40,556 nucleotides of DNA from Sphingomonadaceae bacterium (GCA_947375105.1 CANCET010000012.1:1-40556), one strand, 5' to 3'; shown: positions 9,223 to 18,650, numbered from the stretch's first letter. A program made the numbers and translations. Notes: generated from the sequence alone by a model not told the origin.

Positions 9223-12200
9223 TTACGGTACGATCTTGACCGCGCTTTCCGGGGTGTTCCAGCCCCGGATCGCGATGCTCGCCGGCTTGGCGCTGACGGG
9301 GACCCGCACTGTCAGGGTGCGTTCCTCGCCCGGCATCAGCGAGACGTAGTTGTCGTCGAAAAACGCCGGGAGGACCCGCGCGCCGGCCTTGTCCAGCACG
9401 GTCAGCTTGATCGCAAGTGCGGGGATCTTGCCCGTGTTGGTGAGGGCGAGCGAAAGCGCGCGGTCGGTGCCATGGGCCGTGCCTGCCCGCGCCTTGAGAC
9501 TGATTGCGGCGGCGGGCATGGCGTTCAGCCCGCGATAGGCAGCGGTATCGCGGCCGCGCCAATAGAAATTCCGGCTGAGGACTGCGCCTTTCGTATCGAT
9601 GAGCTCTAGCGCGGCAAGGACCATGCTGCCGTTCGCCACCAGCGGAGCAAGATCGACAGTGCCGGCCGGGGTGGCGGTGTTTGCAGGCGCCGCGAGGTTC
9701 TGCTCCTTTTGCAGCAGGGTGCGGCCGGCCAGATCAGTGACACGGATTTTTACCGTGAGCGCGGACAGATCGGCGCGAGTGGTGTTGATGACCATCAGCG
9801 CGTTGTCGGGCAGGTTGAGCTGCACATGCACCGGCTCGGCCCCGGCGCGGGCACCATAATAGGCGGCGGAGGTGTCCATGTCCGAGCTGTAGAGTTGCCA
9901 AGCATTGGAGGGCCACGAGGGGTGGGTCATCCAGAACAGGCGGCCGGAGTTCTTCGTCCAGAGATGGCCGACGAAGCCCTCCATCATCGCTTTGTGCGTC
10001 TCGTAGTTCATCAGCTGCGCCTTGCGCTCGAAATCCGCAAAGCCGGTAGCGGGGCCAAACATGGTGGCCAGCGTGTCCATGAACGTGCGCGTGTCGCCGT
10101 TCCCGCTGAAGTGCCAGTCGTGGTAGGCCATGGTGTCGCCGAGCGGCCAGCGGTCGGCGGCGGGCACGCTGGCTTCGATGGCTTCGCGCGTGGCGAGCGA
10201 AGGCGTGCCGGTTTCGACAGAGAAACCTGCGGCGAGATCGGTGAAATAGCCTTCGGGTGGGCGGTAGTTGTAGGGGCCGCTGCCTTGCAGGTTCACGACA
10301 TTGGAGGAGCCGGTGTACCAGCGGGTGCCGTCGAGCCGCTGCACCAGCGCGTCGAGACCCTCGTTGAGTGCGGGGTAAGGGACGCCTTCGTTGCGGCCGA
10401 ACCACAGCGCGATGCTCGGATGATTGCGGTAGCGCGCGATAGTGTCGGCCGCGTTGGCGAGGAACAGCTGCGGGTCCTCCGGCTCGATCTGGAAATCCTG
10501 CGTCGACTGCCAGAAATCGTTGAGGATCAGCATGCCGTTTTCATCGGCGAGATCATAGAATGCGGGCTCGGTGTTGTTGCCCATCCAGTTGCGGATGACG
10601 TTCATGTGCGCCTCGCGCTCGAGGCGGAAGAAGGGCTCCAGCTCGGTGCGGCCGAAGCGCTTCATCGCATCGTCCATGCCCCAGCTGCCGCCGCGCGCGG
10701 CGATGCGCACGCCGTTGACGCGCAGGGTGAGGTGGGGGAGCGCGAAGGTCTGCTGCGCGGGGCGGACGGCGGCGGAGTCCTCGCCGGAGGGAGTGAGGCT
10801 CTGCACCCAGCCCAGCGGGGTCTGCTTGATGGCGGCATGGCGCACGTCGATCAGGGGGAGTTCGCCGGGCTTCGCGTCGGTGGGATCGACCTCGACACGG
10901 TTGAGGCGGCCTGCGTTGTCGAACAGCGAGAGATCGTAGCTGAGTTCGCGGATGCCAAAGCGCAAGGCACGGGTGTCGGACGGCTGGCCATTCACGGCGG
11001 CGGTGAGGGTGAGCGTGTAGAGCGCGGGGTCGCCGTAGCCGTTGGGCCACCACAGGCGCGGGTTCGCGATGTGGAGCGTGGGATCGGTTGCTGGAGAGAA
11101 AGTGATGGAGGTTGCGCCGGGGGCGGCGGTGAGCGTGCGAGTAAGGGTCATCTCGCCGATGTTCGCGGTGACGGTGAGCGGGACCGCTGCGGTTCCGGGG
11201 TTGATGACGGGGACGGTTATGGTGACGTCCGCGCTGTCGGTGCGGGGGAGCGGCAGATCCGTGACGACATGCGGATCGCCGAGGCGGACCGCGCCGGTGG
11301 CTTCGAGGGTGACGCCTTGCCATAACCCGGTGTTGCGGTCGCGGATGCCGGGGATCCAGTCCCAGCCTTCGGTGGCGACAAATGTGGGGCCGTCGATGGC
11401 AAGCTGACCGCCGTTTTCGCCGACGCCGCCCTTGACCGATTGTTCGTGCGGTATGCCGGGATGCGGCGGGGGGCTGACGCGGACGGCGATGACGTTTTCG
11501 CCCGCTCGCGGTGTGAAAGCAAAGCGGCCGCGGGCGAAGGCACCTTTCATGGTGCCGAGCCGCTCGCCGTTTATCCAGATGTCGGCGGCGTAGTTGATCC
11601 CGTCGAAGCGCAGGGCGAGGGGCTTGCCCGCAGCTTCGGCGGGAAGCGAGAAGCTGGTGCGGTACCAATAGTCCTGCCGCGCAAGGCTTTCGGGGATCCT
11701 GAGATTGTTCAGGCCGTAGTAGGGGTCCGGATAGACGCCGCGATCGACCAGGGTGGCCAGCACGGTGCCGGGGACGCGCGCGACCAGCCACTTGGCAGTG
11801 TCCACGCCGGGGCGGGAGAGTGCGCCGCCATCGGTGGGGCCGAGATCGGGCGCGGGGGTGAGCTTCCAGCCGTTCACCTGCCATTGGCCGGGGCCGGTGG
11901 GAGCGAGCGCGGGATGGAGCATGATGGGGACGGCCCGTGGGGCGCTGGGCGGGGTGCTGGAGCGGGGCAGAAGCCAGGGGTCCTGCTGTTCGGTGAGCCC
12001 GATATTGGCCTTGCGCTGGAACGGCCAGCCGACGCCGACGTCGCGGAATTGCACGGTCGCAAAGTCGGGGCGGGCAGCGAAAAGCGCGGCGGGATCGCGC
12101 GCGGTATCATCAAGCAGGGCTTCGGCGAGCGCACCGGCGAAGTGGGGGCGGCCCGCAGATGGCGGGGCAATGGCGATGCGGCTGGCGGCGGCGTCGTCGG

Positions 12201-12663
12201 CGGTGGCGGTGGCGGTGGCGGGCAGGGTCCGCTCGGCGGCGAGCCTGCCATTGACGTAGAGGCGCGCGGTCGTGCCGTCGAATACGGCGGCGATGTGGCT
12301 CCATTGGCCGGCGGGGAGCGTTTGCCCTGCACCGAGCAGAGTCTGGCCGTTGCGCAAGGCGGGGCGCCCATCGTTGAGGACAAGTGCGCGGCAAGGGGCA
12401 CAGGCGTCGTCACCTTGCACGATGAGGGAGGCCTCGCCCGGCTGGATGCGGTCTGGCCGGACCCATGCGGAAAGGGTGAAGCGGGTGCCAGTGCGGAGGA
12501 GGGGGCTGGCTTCGGGTAGCGTGCGCTCGATGCCGATGCCGCCTTCGAGGATGCGGACGTTATAGGGGCCTGCGTTGTCAGGCACTTCGGCGCGGGCATG
12601 CTGTGCGGCGAGCGCGCTGACAGCAAGGAGGAGCGTCGCGAGGCGGCGCTGGGTGTTCGGCAT
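9223..12663 (-). CDS. Secreted GH2 glycosidase with N-terminal LamG-like domain (exo-beta-glucosaminidase-like)
   Basis: This 1146-residue enzyme begins with a Sec signal (MPNTQRRLATLLLAVSALAA, then QHARA). A concanavalin/LamG-like domain covers about residues 30-200. The GH2 core follows: sugar-binding domain (about 285-460), immunoglobulin-like domain (about 460-575), then the TIM barrel. The barrel carries a probable acid/base E759 in ALWFGRNEGVP and a probable nucleophile E817 in AGFSVETGTPSLAT. This arrangement, and the later NYETHKAMMEGF and WPSNAWQLYSSD stretches, resemble exo-beta-D-glucosaminidase (CsxA) more than LacZ. The likely action is release of terminal beta-sugars, perhaps glucosamine or mannose, in the periplasm or at the surface. 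Upstream lies a candidate LacI operator at 12720-12733. It follows the GH3 gene on the same strand with a 112-base gap. The substrate call is an inference. Confidence 0.88.
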   Translation of the reverse strand: MPNTQRRLATLLLAVSALAAQHARAEVPDNAGPYNVRILEGGIGIERTLPEASPLLRTGTRFTLSAWVRPDRIQPGEASLIVQGDDACAPCRALVLNDGRPALRNGQTLLGAGQTLPAGQWSHIAAVFDGTTARLYVNGRLAAERTLPATATATADDAAASRIAIAPPSAGRPHFAGALAEALLDDTARDPAALFAARPDFATVQFRDVGVGWPFQRKANIGLTEQQDPWLLPRSSTPPSAPRAVPIMLHPALAPTGPGQWQVNGWKLTPAPDLGPTDGGALSRPGVDTAKWLVARVPGTVLATLVDRGVYPDPYYGLNNLRIPESLARQDYWYRTSFSLPAEAAGKPLALRFDGINYAADIWINGERLGTMKGAFARGRFAFTPRAGENVIAVRVSPPPHPGIPHEQSVKGGVGENGGQLAIDGPTFVATEGWDWIPGIRDRNTGLWQGVTLEATGAVRLGDPHVVTDLPLPRTDSADVTITVPVINPGTAAVPLTVTANIGEMTLTRTLTAAPGATSITFSPATDPTLHIANPRLWWPNGYGDPALYTLTLTAAVNGQPSDTRALRFGIRELSYDLSLFDNAGRLNRVEVDPTDAKPGELPLIDVRHAAIKQTPLGWVQSLTPSGEDSAAVRPAQQTFALPHLTLRVNGVRIAARGGSWGMDDAMKRFGRTELEPFFRLEREAHMNVIRNWMGNNTEPAFYDLADENGMLILNDFWQSTQDFQIEPEDPQLFLANAADTIARYRNHPSIALWFGRNEGVPYPALNEGLDALVQRLDGTRWYTGSSNVVNLQGSGPYNYRPPEGYFTDLAAGFSVETGTPSLATREAIEASVPAADRWPLGDTMAYHDWHFSGNGDTRTFMDTLATMFGPATGFADFERKAQLMNYETHKAMMEGFVGHLWTKNSGRLFWMTHPSWPSNAWQLYSSDMDTSAAYYGARAGAEPVHVQLNLPDNALMVINTTRADLSALTVKIRVTDLAGRTLLQKEQNLAAPANTATPAGTVDLAPLVANGSMVLAALELIDTKGAVLSRNFYWRGRDTAAYRGLNAMPAAAISLKARAGTAHGTDRALSLALTNTGKIPALAIKLTVLDKAGARVLPAFFDDNYVSLMPGEERTLTVRVPVSAKPASIAIRGWNTPESAVKIVP

Positions 12664-12719
12664 GGTGTGTCACTCTCCGAGTTCCGGCCCTGCGCCGGGG
12701 CCTTGCTTGGCTTCGCGCC

Positions 12720-12733
12720 TGACAACGTAATCA
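12720..12733 (-). promoter_or_regulatory. Candidate LacI-family operator upstream of the GH2 gene
   Basis: Read on the minus strand this is TGATTACGTTGTCA, an imperfect 14-bp palindrome with a central CG. It shares TG and the nine bases ACGTTGTCA with the site at 15387-15400 (TGTCAACGTTGTCA). It lies 57 bases before the GH2 start codon. The LacI regulator at 22295-23329 is the natural candidate to bind it. Confidence 0.55.
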
Positions 12734-12756
12734 ATTCATCTCTGCTTAGCCAAAAT

Positions 12757-12778
12757 TAAATGCATAATAAATGCATTA
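12757..12778. repeat. Tandem 11-bp AT-rich repeat with internal inverted symmetry
   Basis: TAAATGCATAA is followed directly by TAAATGCATTA, two copies one helical turn apart. The same bases form an inverted repeat AATGCAT-AATAA-ATGCATT. The element covers the stop codon of the GH3 gene and lies about 95-115 bases upstream of the GH2 start. It could be a regulator site or part of a promoter. Confidence 0.5.
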
Positions 12779-15304
12779 TCTAAAGCTGCCCTTGCACTGC
12801 GCGACGATATCGCCCTTCGTGCCCAGCGTCACGCTGGCCAGACCGAGCGAGAGGGGGCCGCGGCTAGTGAGGACGAGCGGGCTGGTGATGGCGTGGGTGT
12901 CTGCACCAGCTGGTAGCAGGCACTTGAGCGGGACGGCGAGCGTCTGCCACTGGCCGAGCGGCAGCGCGGCGAGTTCGGGCAGTGCGACCGGCGCGGCGCA
13001 AGCGTTCGGGCCGCAGCGCGCGCTAATGGTGACGGACGCGCCGGGTTTCGCATCGAGCCTGACATTGAGCAGCAACAGAACATCGCCATTGGTCTCGCGC
13101 GAGAGATCCTGCGGCAGTGCGGCTTCTAGCGCGATGGTCGCGGGTTGCGCGCCGGCCGCAAGGACGATGCGGCGCGCGCCTTCCTGCACGTCCTTGTCGA
13201 TCGCGCTGATCGCGATGCGGCCGCCGGGGGTCGCGGCCGGAACCGGGCCAACCGTGTGCGGCGCGGCGGCGGGATCGGTGAGCACGAGCGACCACCCGGG
13301 CGCGGCCTGTCCGCGCTGGAGGTAGACGCCGGGGAGCGCTTCGGCGGGGACGCCCGGGTCTTCGCCCAGCGGTGCCCACGGGGCGGTACCCCCAGCGAGG
13401 GAGAGCCCGTAGCCGAACGCGAACTCGGCATCGTCGTTGGCGCGGGCGCTACGCGGCCAGGCCATGGGGAGGCGGCCGGTGAAGTCTGCGCCGTCTTTCG
13501 CGAAAAGCACGTCGGCCACGCCGCCGCCTTCGGACCCGGGGAGCCATGCGACCACGAATGCGTCTGCAGCGTTGAGTTCGGGGTTCACGAACAAGGGGCG
13601 GCCAGTGAGCATCACCGCGACGACGGGGATGCCCTGTGCCTTCAGTGCCCGCATCGTGGCGAGCGGGCCAGTGAGCCCATCGCGCAGTTGGAGCGTGCGG
13701 AGATCGCCCTGAAATTCGGCATAGGGCTGTTCGCCGAAGACGACCACGGCGGCATCGGGCTTTTGCTGGAAATGCCCATCAGCCGCGAGTTCGGCGCTAC
13801 CGCCCGAGGCTTCGGCGGCGATCCTGAGTCCCTGCCATAGGGTAGTCGCGCCGGGGAACAGGCTGTTTGCGAGACCAGTGCCTTGCCAGCTCAGCGTCCA
13901 GCCGCCGGACTGGCGGGCGATGTCGTCCGCGCCGTCTCCCGCGACGAGGAGGCGTGCGCCTTTGTGCAACGGCAGAACGCCGGTGTTCTTGAGCAGGACC
14001 AGTGACTTGCGCACGGCTTCGCGCGCGATGGCGCGGTGATCGGTGCTGCCGAGGAGGTCCCACTGGCCGGCGAGGGGGCGAGTGGAGGGTGCGCCCATCT
14101 CGAACAGGCCGAGCCGCAGTTTGACGCGGAGGATGCGCGCGACGGCATCGTCGAGCCGGGCCATCGGGACGGTGCCGTCCTGCACCTGCTTCAGCAGGCT
14201 TTCGCGCAGCGGCTTCCAGCTGTCGGGCGCCATGTACATGTCTACCCCGGCGAGGAGCGCCTGCGGGCAGCTCGCGTTAGTGCAGCCGGCGATCTGGCCG
14301 TGCGCGTTCCAATCGGTCACGACGAACCCGCCAAAGCCGAGGCGGTCTTTCAGGATGTCGGTGACGAGGCCCTTGTTGCCGGCGATCTTGACGCCGTTCC
14401 AGCTGGAGAAACTGGTCATCACGGTGGCGACGCCGTTCTCGATGGCGGGGAGATAGGGCGCGCCGTGGACGATGCGCAGAGTGGTTTCGTCGATGCGGGC
14501 ATCGCCCTGATCGTGGCCCTCGGTGGTCGCGCCATCGGCGAGGAAGTGCTTGGTGCTGGCGATCACGTGCGGGCCGGCGAGGATGCGCGTCGTGCCGGGC
14601 GGGCCTTGGAGGCCGCGCACCATGCGGCCGACATAGCTCGCTACGAGCGCGGGATCGGAGGAATAGCCTTCATAGGCGCGCCCCCAGCGGTAGTCCTGCG
14701 GCACCGTGACGGTGGGGGCGAAGGTCCATTCCTGCCCGGTGACGCGGATTTCGGCGGCGGTGGCGGCGCCGATTTTTTCGATGAGATCGGGATCGCGCAT
14801 CGCGCCGAGGCCAACGTTATGCGGAAACAGCGTGGCGCCGATGATGTTCGAGTGACCATGGACCGCATCAGTGCCCCAGATCACCGGGATCGCCGGACAG
14901 CCCGGTCGGCCGCGAATCGAGGCAGCGTGAAAGGCGTCGGCCAGCTTGAGCCAATCGGCTGCGGGGGCCAGATCGTTGCCATTGGGGCCGGAATTGCCGC
15001 CGTTGAGCACCGAGCCGAGATTGTAGCGCGCGACATCCTCGGGCGTGAGGCTGGCGATATCGCCCTGGATGACCTGACCAACTTTGCAGGCGGCATCCAT
15101 CTGCTCGAGAAGTTCGGTGATCTTGGCCTCATCCGCATCGGTGACGACCTTGGGCCAGGCGATTCGTGGCCATTGCTCGGGATGGACGATGGCAGCCGAG
15201 TCGGAAACGGGTTCTGGGGCGCTTGCAAGGAGTGCGGCCGGGGCGAGGCCAGCCCCAAGGGCCATGGCGCAGGCGATACCGGCAAGTGGCGAAATCCGCT
15301 TCAT
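12776..15304 (-). CDS. Secreted GH3 beta-glucosidase / glucan 1,4-beta-glucosidase (ExoP/ExoI-like)
   Basis: This 842-residue enzyme is exported by a Sec signal covering about the first 28 residues (MKRISPLAGIACAMALGAGL, then APAALLAS). The (alpha/beta)8 GH3 domain shows TDAVHGHSNIIGATLFPHN, STKHFLADGATTEGHDQG and the nucleophile D331 in GGFVVTDWNAHGQI. The second domain has GEQPYAEFQGD, where the acid/base residue of barley ExoI-type enzymes lies, and LPGSEGGGVADVLF. The last 160 or so residues form the galactose-binding-like C-terminal domain seen in ExoP-type glucohydrolases. It should release glucose from beta-glucan or cello-oligosaccharide non-reducing ends in the periplasm. It is divergent from the TonB receptor, sharing a 232-base control region with a candidate operator 83 bases upstream of its start. 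Confidence 0.93.
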   Translation of the reverse strand: MKRISPLAGIACAMALGAGLAPAALLASAPEPVSDSAAIVHPEQWPRIAWPKVVTDADEAKITELLEQMDAACKVGQVIQGDIASLTPEDVARYNLGSVLNGGNSGPNGNDLAPAADWLKLADAFHAASIRGRPGCPAIPVIWGTDAVHGHSNIIGATLFPHNVGLGAMRDPDLIEKIGAATAAEIRVTGQEWTFAPTVTVPQDYRWGRAYEGYSSDPALVASYVGRMVRGLQGPPGTTRILAGPHVIASTKHFLADGATTEGHDQGDARIDETTLRIVHGAPYLPAIENGVATVMTSFSSWNGVKIAGNKGLVTDILKDRLGFGGFVVTDWNAHGQIAGCTNASCPQALLAGVDMYMAPDSWKPLRESLLKQVQDGTVPMARLDDAVARILRVKLRLGLFEMGAPSTRPLAGQWDLLGSTDHRAIAREAVRKSLVLLKNTGVLPLHKGARLLVAGDGADDIARQSGGWTLSWQGTGLANSLFPGATTLWQGLRIAAEASGGSAELAADGHFQQKPDAAVVVFGEQPYAEFQGDLRTLQLRDGLTGPLATMRALKAQGIPVVAVMLTGRPLFVNPELNAADAFVVAWLPGSEGGGVADVLFAKDGADFTGRLPMAWPRSARANDDAEFAFGYGLSLAGGTAPWAPLGEDPGVPAEALPGVYLQRGQAAPGWSLVLTDPAAAPHTVGPVPAATPGGRIAISAIDKDVQEGARRIVLAAGAQPATIALEAALPQDLSRETNGDVLLLLNVRLDAKPGASVTISARCGPNACAAPVALPELAALPLGQWQTLAVPLKCLLPAGADTHAITSPLVLTSRGPLSLGLASVTLGTKGDIVAQCKGSFR

Positions 15305-15386
15305 TCCTTGGCTTTCCTCTCCGTTTCCCGATCAGCTTGACCATACCGGGCACATTTAATAATTAAAGATGATGATATAAAATGAA

Positions 15387-15423
15387 TGACAACGTTGACA
15401 ATACGGAAGCAATGATCGTATTT
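15387..15423 (+). promoter_or_regulatory. Promoter with overlapping LacI-type operator for the TonB receptor (and divergent GH3)
   Basis: TGACAACGTTGACA (15387-15400) is a near-perfect palindrome with an AACGTT core, typical of LacI-family operators. Its last six bases TTGACA form a perfect -35 box on the plus strand. About 17-18 bases later a weak -10 (GTATTT / TATTTC, near 15418) follows. The overlap suggests repression. The rest of the 15305-15536 divergent region is AT-rich and contains no gene. Confidence 0.6.
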
Positions 15424-15536
15424 CAACCGTGCCACACGCATCCGGCGAGGTCCGCTTTCACGACTGCCGGATAACCAGAAAGCGGTGATACCTTGCTCAA
15501 GCGGGGGTCGCCGCCCAACTTGCAAGGGGAGAGACC

Positions 15537-18500
15537 ATGCCTGATCGTTTCGCACGTCCGAGGACCGTGCTGTCCCATCAAGGGCTATTGGCCCAACGGG
15601 GGCTTCTGGCCAAAAAAGGGCTGATGGGCGCCGCGTCGATCATGGCGCTGCTCGTTGCCGGCAATGCCGCCGCCCAGACTGCGCCGCAGCAATCTGCGCA
15701 GGCCGATACCGCGACAAGCGATGAAGGCGCAGTGCCCATCGTCGTGACCGGCTTCCGCCAGTCGCTGGCCGCCGCGCTCGATGCCAAGCGCAATTCGAAC
15801 CTCATCATCGAATCCGTGAGCGCCGAGGACATCGGCAAATTCCCCGACCAGAACATCACCGAATCGCTGCAACGCCTGCCGGGCATCCAGATCGACCGCG
15901 AAAACGGGCAGGGCACCAAGGTGCGCATCCGTGGCCTCGAGCAGAACGTGACCGTGCTGAACGGTGAGCTGTTCGTCACGGGCCAGGAAGTGTTCAAGGT
16001 GGGCGAGGGCAACTTCACCCGCACTGACAGTCTTGAAAGCGTGCCTTCGGAACTGATCGGCGGCGTCGAGGTGTTCAAGTCGCCCAACGCCTCGCTGCTC
16101 GAAGGCGGGCTTGGCGGCATCGTCAACCTGAAGACGCGCAATCCGCTCGATCTCAAGAACGGCCTGACCGTGGCGGGCAATGCGCGGCTCAACAAGGCCA
16201 GCGGCATCGATGGCTGGAAGCCGACGGGTGCGGTGGTCGCGAGCTACAACTTCAACGACAAGTTCGGGATCATCGTCTCGGGCAGCTACAGCAAGACCAA
16301 CGGCCACTACGACATTCTGGGCGGCGAAAACCGCGGCAACTGGGCCTTTGGCGCGGGCCGGCGCGATACCGCGACGGTGCCGACCAACTACTACGCGCCC
16401 GAATACCGCTACGTGACGGACCGCGAACAGTATCGCACCCGCTGGGGCGTTTCGGCCGCGCTGGCGTATCGCCCGACCGACACGCTGAGCATGGACCTCC
16501 AGTACTTCCACTCCGATCTCAAGGTGGATACGCGCGAAGGTTCGGTGAAGTTCCCGTTCGGACAGGGCGAATCGCTGGGGTTGCAGCCGGGCTACAAGAT
16601 CGATAGCAACGGCGTGCTGGAGAGCGGCACGGTCCGCGCCCAATCGGCCGAAGCGATCTCGGTGGTGGACGTGAGCTCGATCCGTTCGGACAACCTGCAG
16701 TTCGGCACCAAGTTCGACAACGGCAGCAACTTCCGCGCCAACGTGGAAGCGACCTATTCGAACGGCACGCTATTCCGCGACGTGGCCAACAACGACGTGC
16801 GCTTCACCAAGTACACCGTGCGGCAGGGCGCGGTGGGCGGCCCGCTGCAGGATGGCGTGGCGCTCAACAGTGCGGCCCCGGCAACGTTCGACTTCACCTA
16901 CCAGAACGGTGATTTCCCCAAGTTCGGCATTGCGCCGAACAGCCCGCAGGACTTGTTCAGCAACCCGGCCAACGGCTTCTTCAAGTCGCACTGGGCGTTT
17001 GGTGACCGCTCCAAGATCAAGGGCCACTCGATCCGCACGGACTTTGCGTGGGATGTCGATCCTTCCGAAAAGGGCAAGATCACGCTGAGCGCGGGCTTCC
17101 GTTATGGCCAGCGCACGGTGGACTTCACTTCGGGCCGCTACCTTGCGGACTATTCCGGCAAGGGAGAGATCGACGCGACCAAGATCCCGCTGGCCGAGCG
17201 CGATCCCAACTTCAACTACAACTACACGCCCTTCGGCTACTTCCAGGATGGTGCGATCGGCTACAAGATCTGCGACCTGCCCGAGGCGAACAAGCCCGCA
17301 GCGTTCAAGGGTTGCAGCCGTTTCGGCAATTCGCCGGCGCTGATCACGCCGTATGACACGTTTACCAGCAATGCTGGCCGCGTGGAGACGCTGGTCAACC
17401 CGAACGTTCCGGGCGGCAAGGTGCTGATCCAGAACCGCGCGCAGATGGTCAATGCTCTCAAGTGGATCCAGAATCTCTACCCCTCGACGCCGTTCAGCTT
17501 CTTCGAGGATCCACTGCAGACGTTCTTCGTGAAGGAAGAGACCAAGACCGGCTATGTCATGGCCGATATCGGCGGCAAGGATGACACCTTCCACGTCAAC
17601 GTGGGCCTGCGCATCGTCGATACCAAGCTGAAGGTCGACCAGAATCAGGGCACGGCGAACCCGACCTACTGGGGGACCGATAGTTGGAACGGCGTGGTCA
17701 AGGACTTCGACACGGCGAGCGTCGAGCGGTCGTATACCGACTTCCTGCCGAGCGTGAACGTGGTGGTGGATGCCGCGCAGGACATCAAGGTGCGTGCCTC
17801 GGCGGCGCGTGTCACCTCGCGCCAGCCGCTGTTCGATCTTGGCCGCGGCTTTGCGACCGATTTCACCCGCGATGCGGCGACCGACCAGTTCCTGTTCACC
17901 AGCGGCAGCCGCGGCAACGCCAGCCTCGATCCGTTCCGCGCTTACCAGTTCGATCTCGGTGTCGAATATTACTTCGGCCGGCAGGGCCTGCTTTCGGCGG
18001 GTGTGTTCTGGAAGGAAGTCGACAGCTTCGTCGTGACGCAGACCGTGCCGGTCTTCGTGAACGACCAGGGCGGCGGGCGTGTCGGTCCGGTGTCGCAGCC
18101 GGTCAACGGCAAGGGCGGCCGGGTCAAGGGCTTCGAACTGGCGGCGCAATATGCCTTCCCGTTCGGCCTCGGCTTCACCGCGAACTACACGTTCTCGGAT
18201 ACGAGCACCGAGTTCAGCAACGACTTCGACAAGGGTCTGCCGCTGCCGGGTGTTTCGAAGCACTCGTTCAACGGGCAGGTCTACTTCGAGAAGAGCGGGT
18301 TTGCGGCGCGTGCGTCCTACTCGTGGCGGTCGAAGGCCTATCTTGGAAACTTCGGCTTCGGCGATGGCGGCGTGACGCGGACGCTGGGCATCTACCAGAA
18401 GCCCTATGGCCAGCTCGACGGGCAGATTTCCTACCAGGTGACGCCGAACTTCAACGTGTTTGTCGAGGGCATCAACCTGAACAAGGAAAACACCAAGACG

Positions 18501-18581
18501 TACCTGCAATTCCCCGAACTGCCGTTCCGGTATGAAACGGGTTCGCGCCGCGTGTTTGCGGGCGTGAAGTTCAACTTCTGA
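15537..18581 (+). CDS. TonB-dependent receptor, Caulobacter type (glycan uptake)
   Basis: This 1014-residue outer-membrane receptor should import oligosaccharides too large for porins, powered by TonB. The plug shows VVTGFRQSLAAALDAKR, SAEDIGKFPDQNITESLQRL and PGIQIDRENGQGTKVRIRGL, the signature of the Caulobacter-type receptor family often found in carbohydrate loci. The C-terminus FAGVKFNF ends in an aromatic residue, as beta-barrels require. The signal peptide is unusually long: a 35-residue n-region with near-repeats GLLAQRGLLAKKGLMG, then a hydrophobic core and an AAAQ cleavage region. AAGGGGAGAG three bases before the ATG supports the start. It leads the halogenase-ROK kinase-ROK regulator group and is divergent from the GH3 gene, which points to beta-linked oligosaccharides as cargo. 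Confidence 0.95.
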   Translation: MPDRFARPRTVLSHQGLLAQRGLLAKKGLMGAASIMALLVAGNAAAQTAPQQSAQADTATSDEGAVPIVVTGFRQSLAAALDAKRNSNLIIESVSAEDIGKFPDQNITESLQRLPGIQIDRENGQGTKVRIRGLEQNVTVLNGELFVTGQEVFKVGEGNFTRTDSLESVPSELIGGVEVFKSPNASLLEGGLGGIVNLKTRNPLDLKNGLTVAGNARLNKASGIDGWKPTGAVVASYNFNDKFGIIVSGSYSKTNGHYDILGGENRGNWAFGAGRRDTATVPTNYYAPEYRYVTDREQYRTRWGVSAALAYRPTDTLSMDLQYFHSDLKVDTREGSVKFPFGQGESLGLQPGYKIDSNGVLESGTVRAQSAEAISVVDVSSIRSDNLQFGTKFDNGSNFRANVEATYSNGTLFRDVANNDVRFTKYTVRQGAVGGPLQDGVALNSAAPATFDFTYQNGDFPKFGIAPNSPQDLFSNPANGFFKSHWAFGDRSKIKGHSIRTDFAWDVDPSEKGKITLSAGFRYGQRTVDFTSGRYLADYSGKGEIDATKIPLAERDPNFNYNYTPFGYFQDGAIGYKICDLPEANKPAAFKGCSRFGNSPALITPYDTFTSNAGRVETLVNPNVPGGKVLIQNRAQMVNALKWIQNLYPSTPFSFFEDPLQTFFVKEETKTGYVMADIGGKDDTFHVNVGLRIVDTKLKVDQNQGTANPTYWGTDSWNGVVKDFDTASVERSYTDFLPSVNVVVDAAQDIKVRASAARVTSRQPLFDLGRGFATDFTRDAATDQFLFTSGSRGNASLDPFRAYQFDLGVEYYFGRQGLLSAGVFWKEVDSFVVTQTVPVFVNDQGGGRVGPVSQPVNGKGGRVKGFELAAQYAFPFGLGFTANYTFSDTSTEFSNDFDKGLPLPGVSKHSFNGQVYFEKSGFAARASYSWRSKAYLGNFGFGDGGVTRTLGIYQKPYGQLDGQISYQVTPNFNVFVEGINLNKENTKTYLQFPELPFRYETGSRRVFAGVKFNF

Positions 18582-18613
18582 CCCTCTGCTCCACTCCCTC
18601 GGAGCCACCTCAC

Positions 18614-18650
18614 GGGGAGGGCCTTTGCGGGCCTTCCCCCCTTTCTTGTC
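18614..18650 (+). terminator. Rho-independent-type terminator after the TonB receptor
   Basis: GGGGAGGGCC, loop TTTGCG, then GGCCTTCCCC (one G-U pair) forms a GC-rich stem followed by CCTTTCTTG. It lies about 30 bases after the receptor's stop. The halogenase homologue 60 bases further on may therefore be expressed by partial read-through or from its own promoter. Confidence 0.65.
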
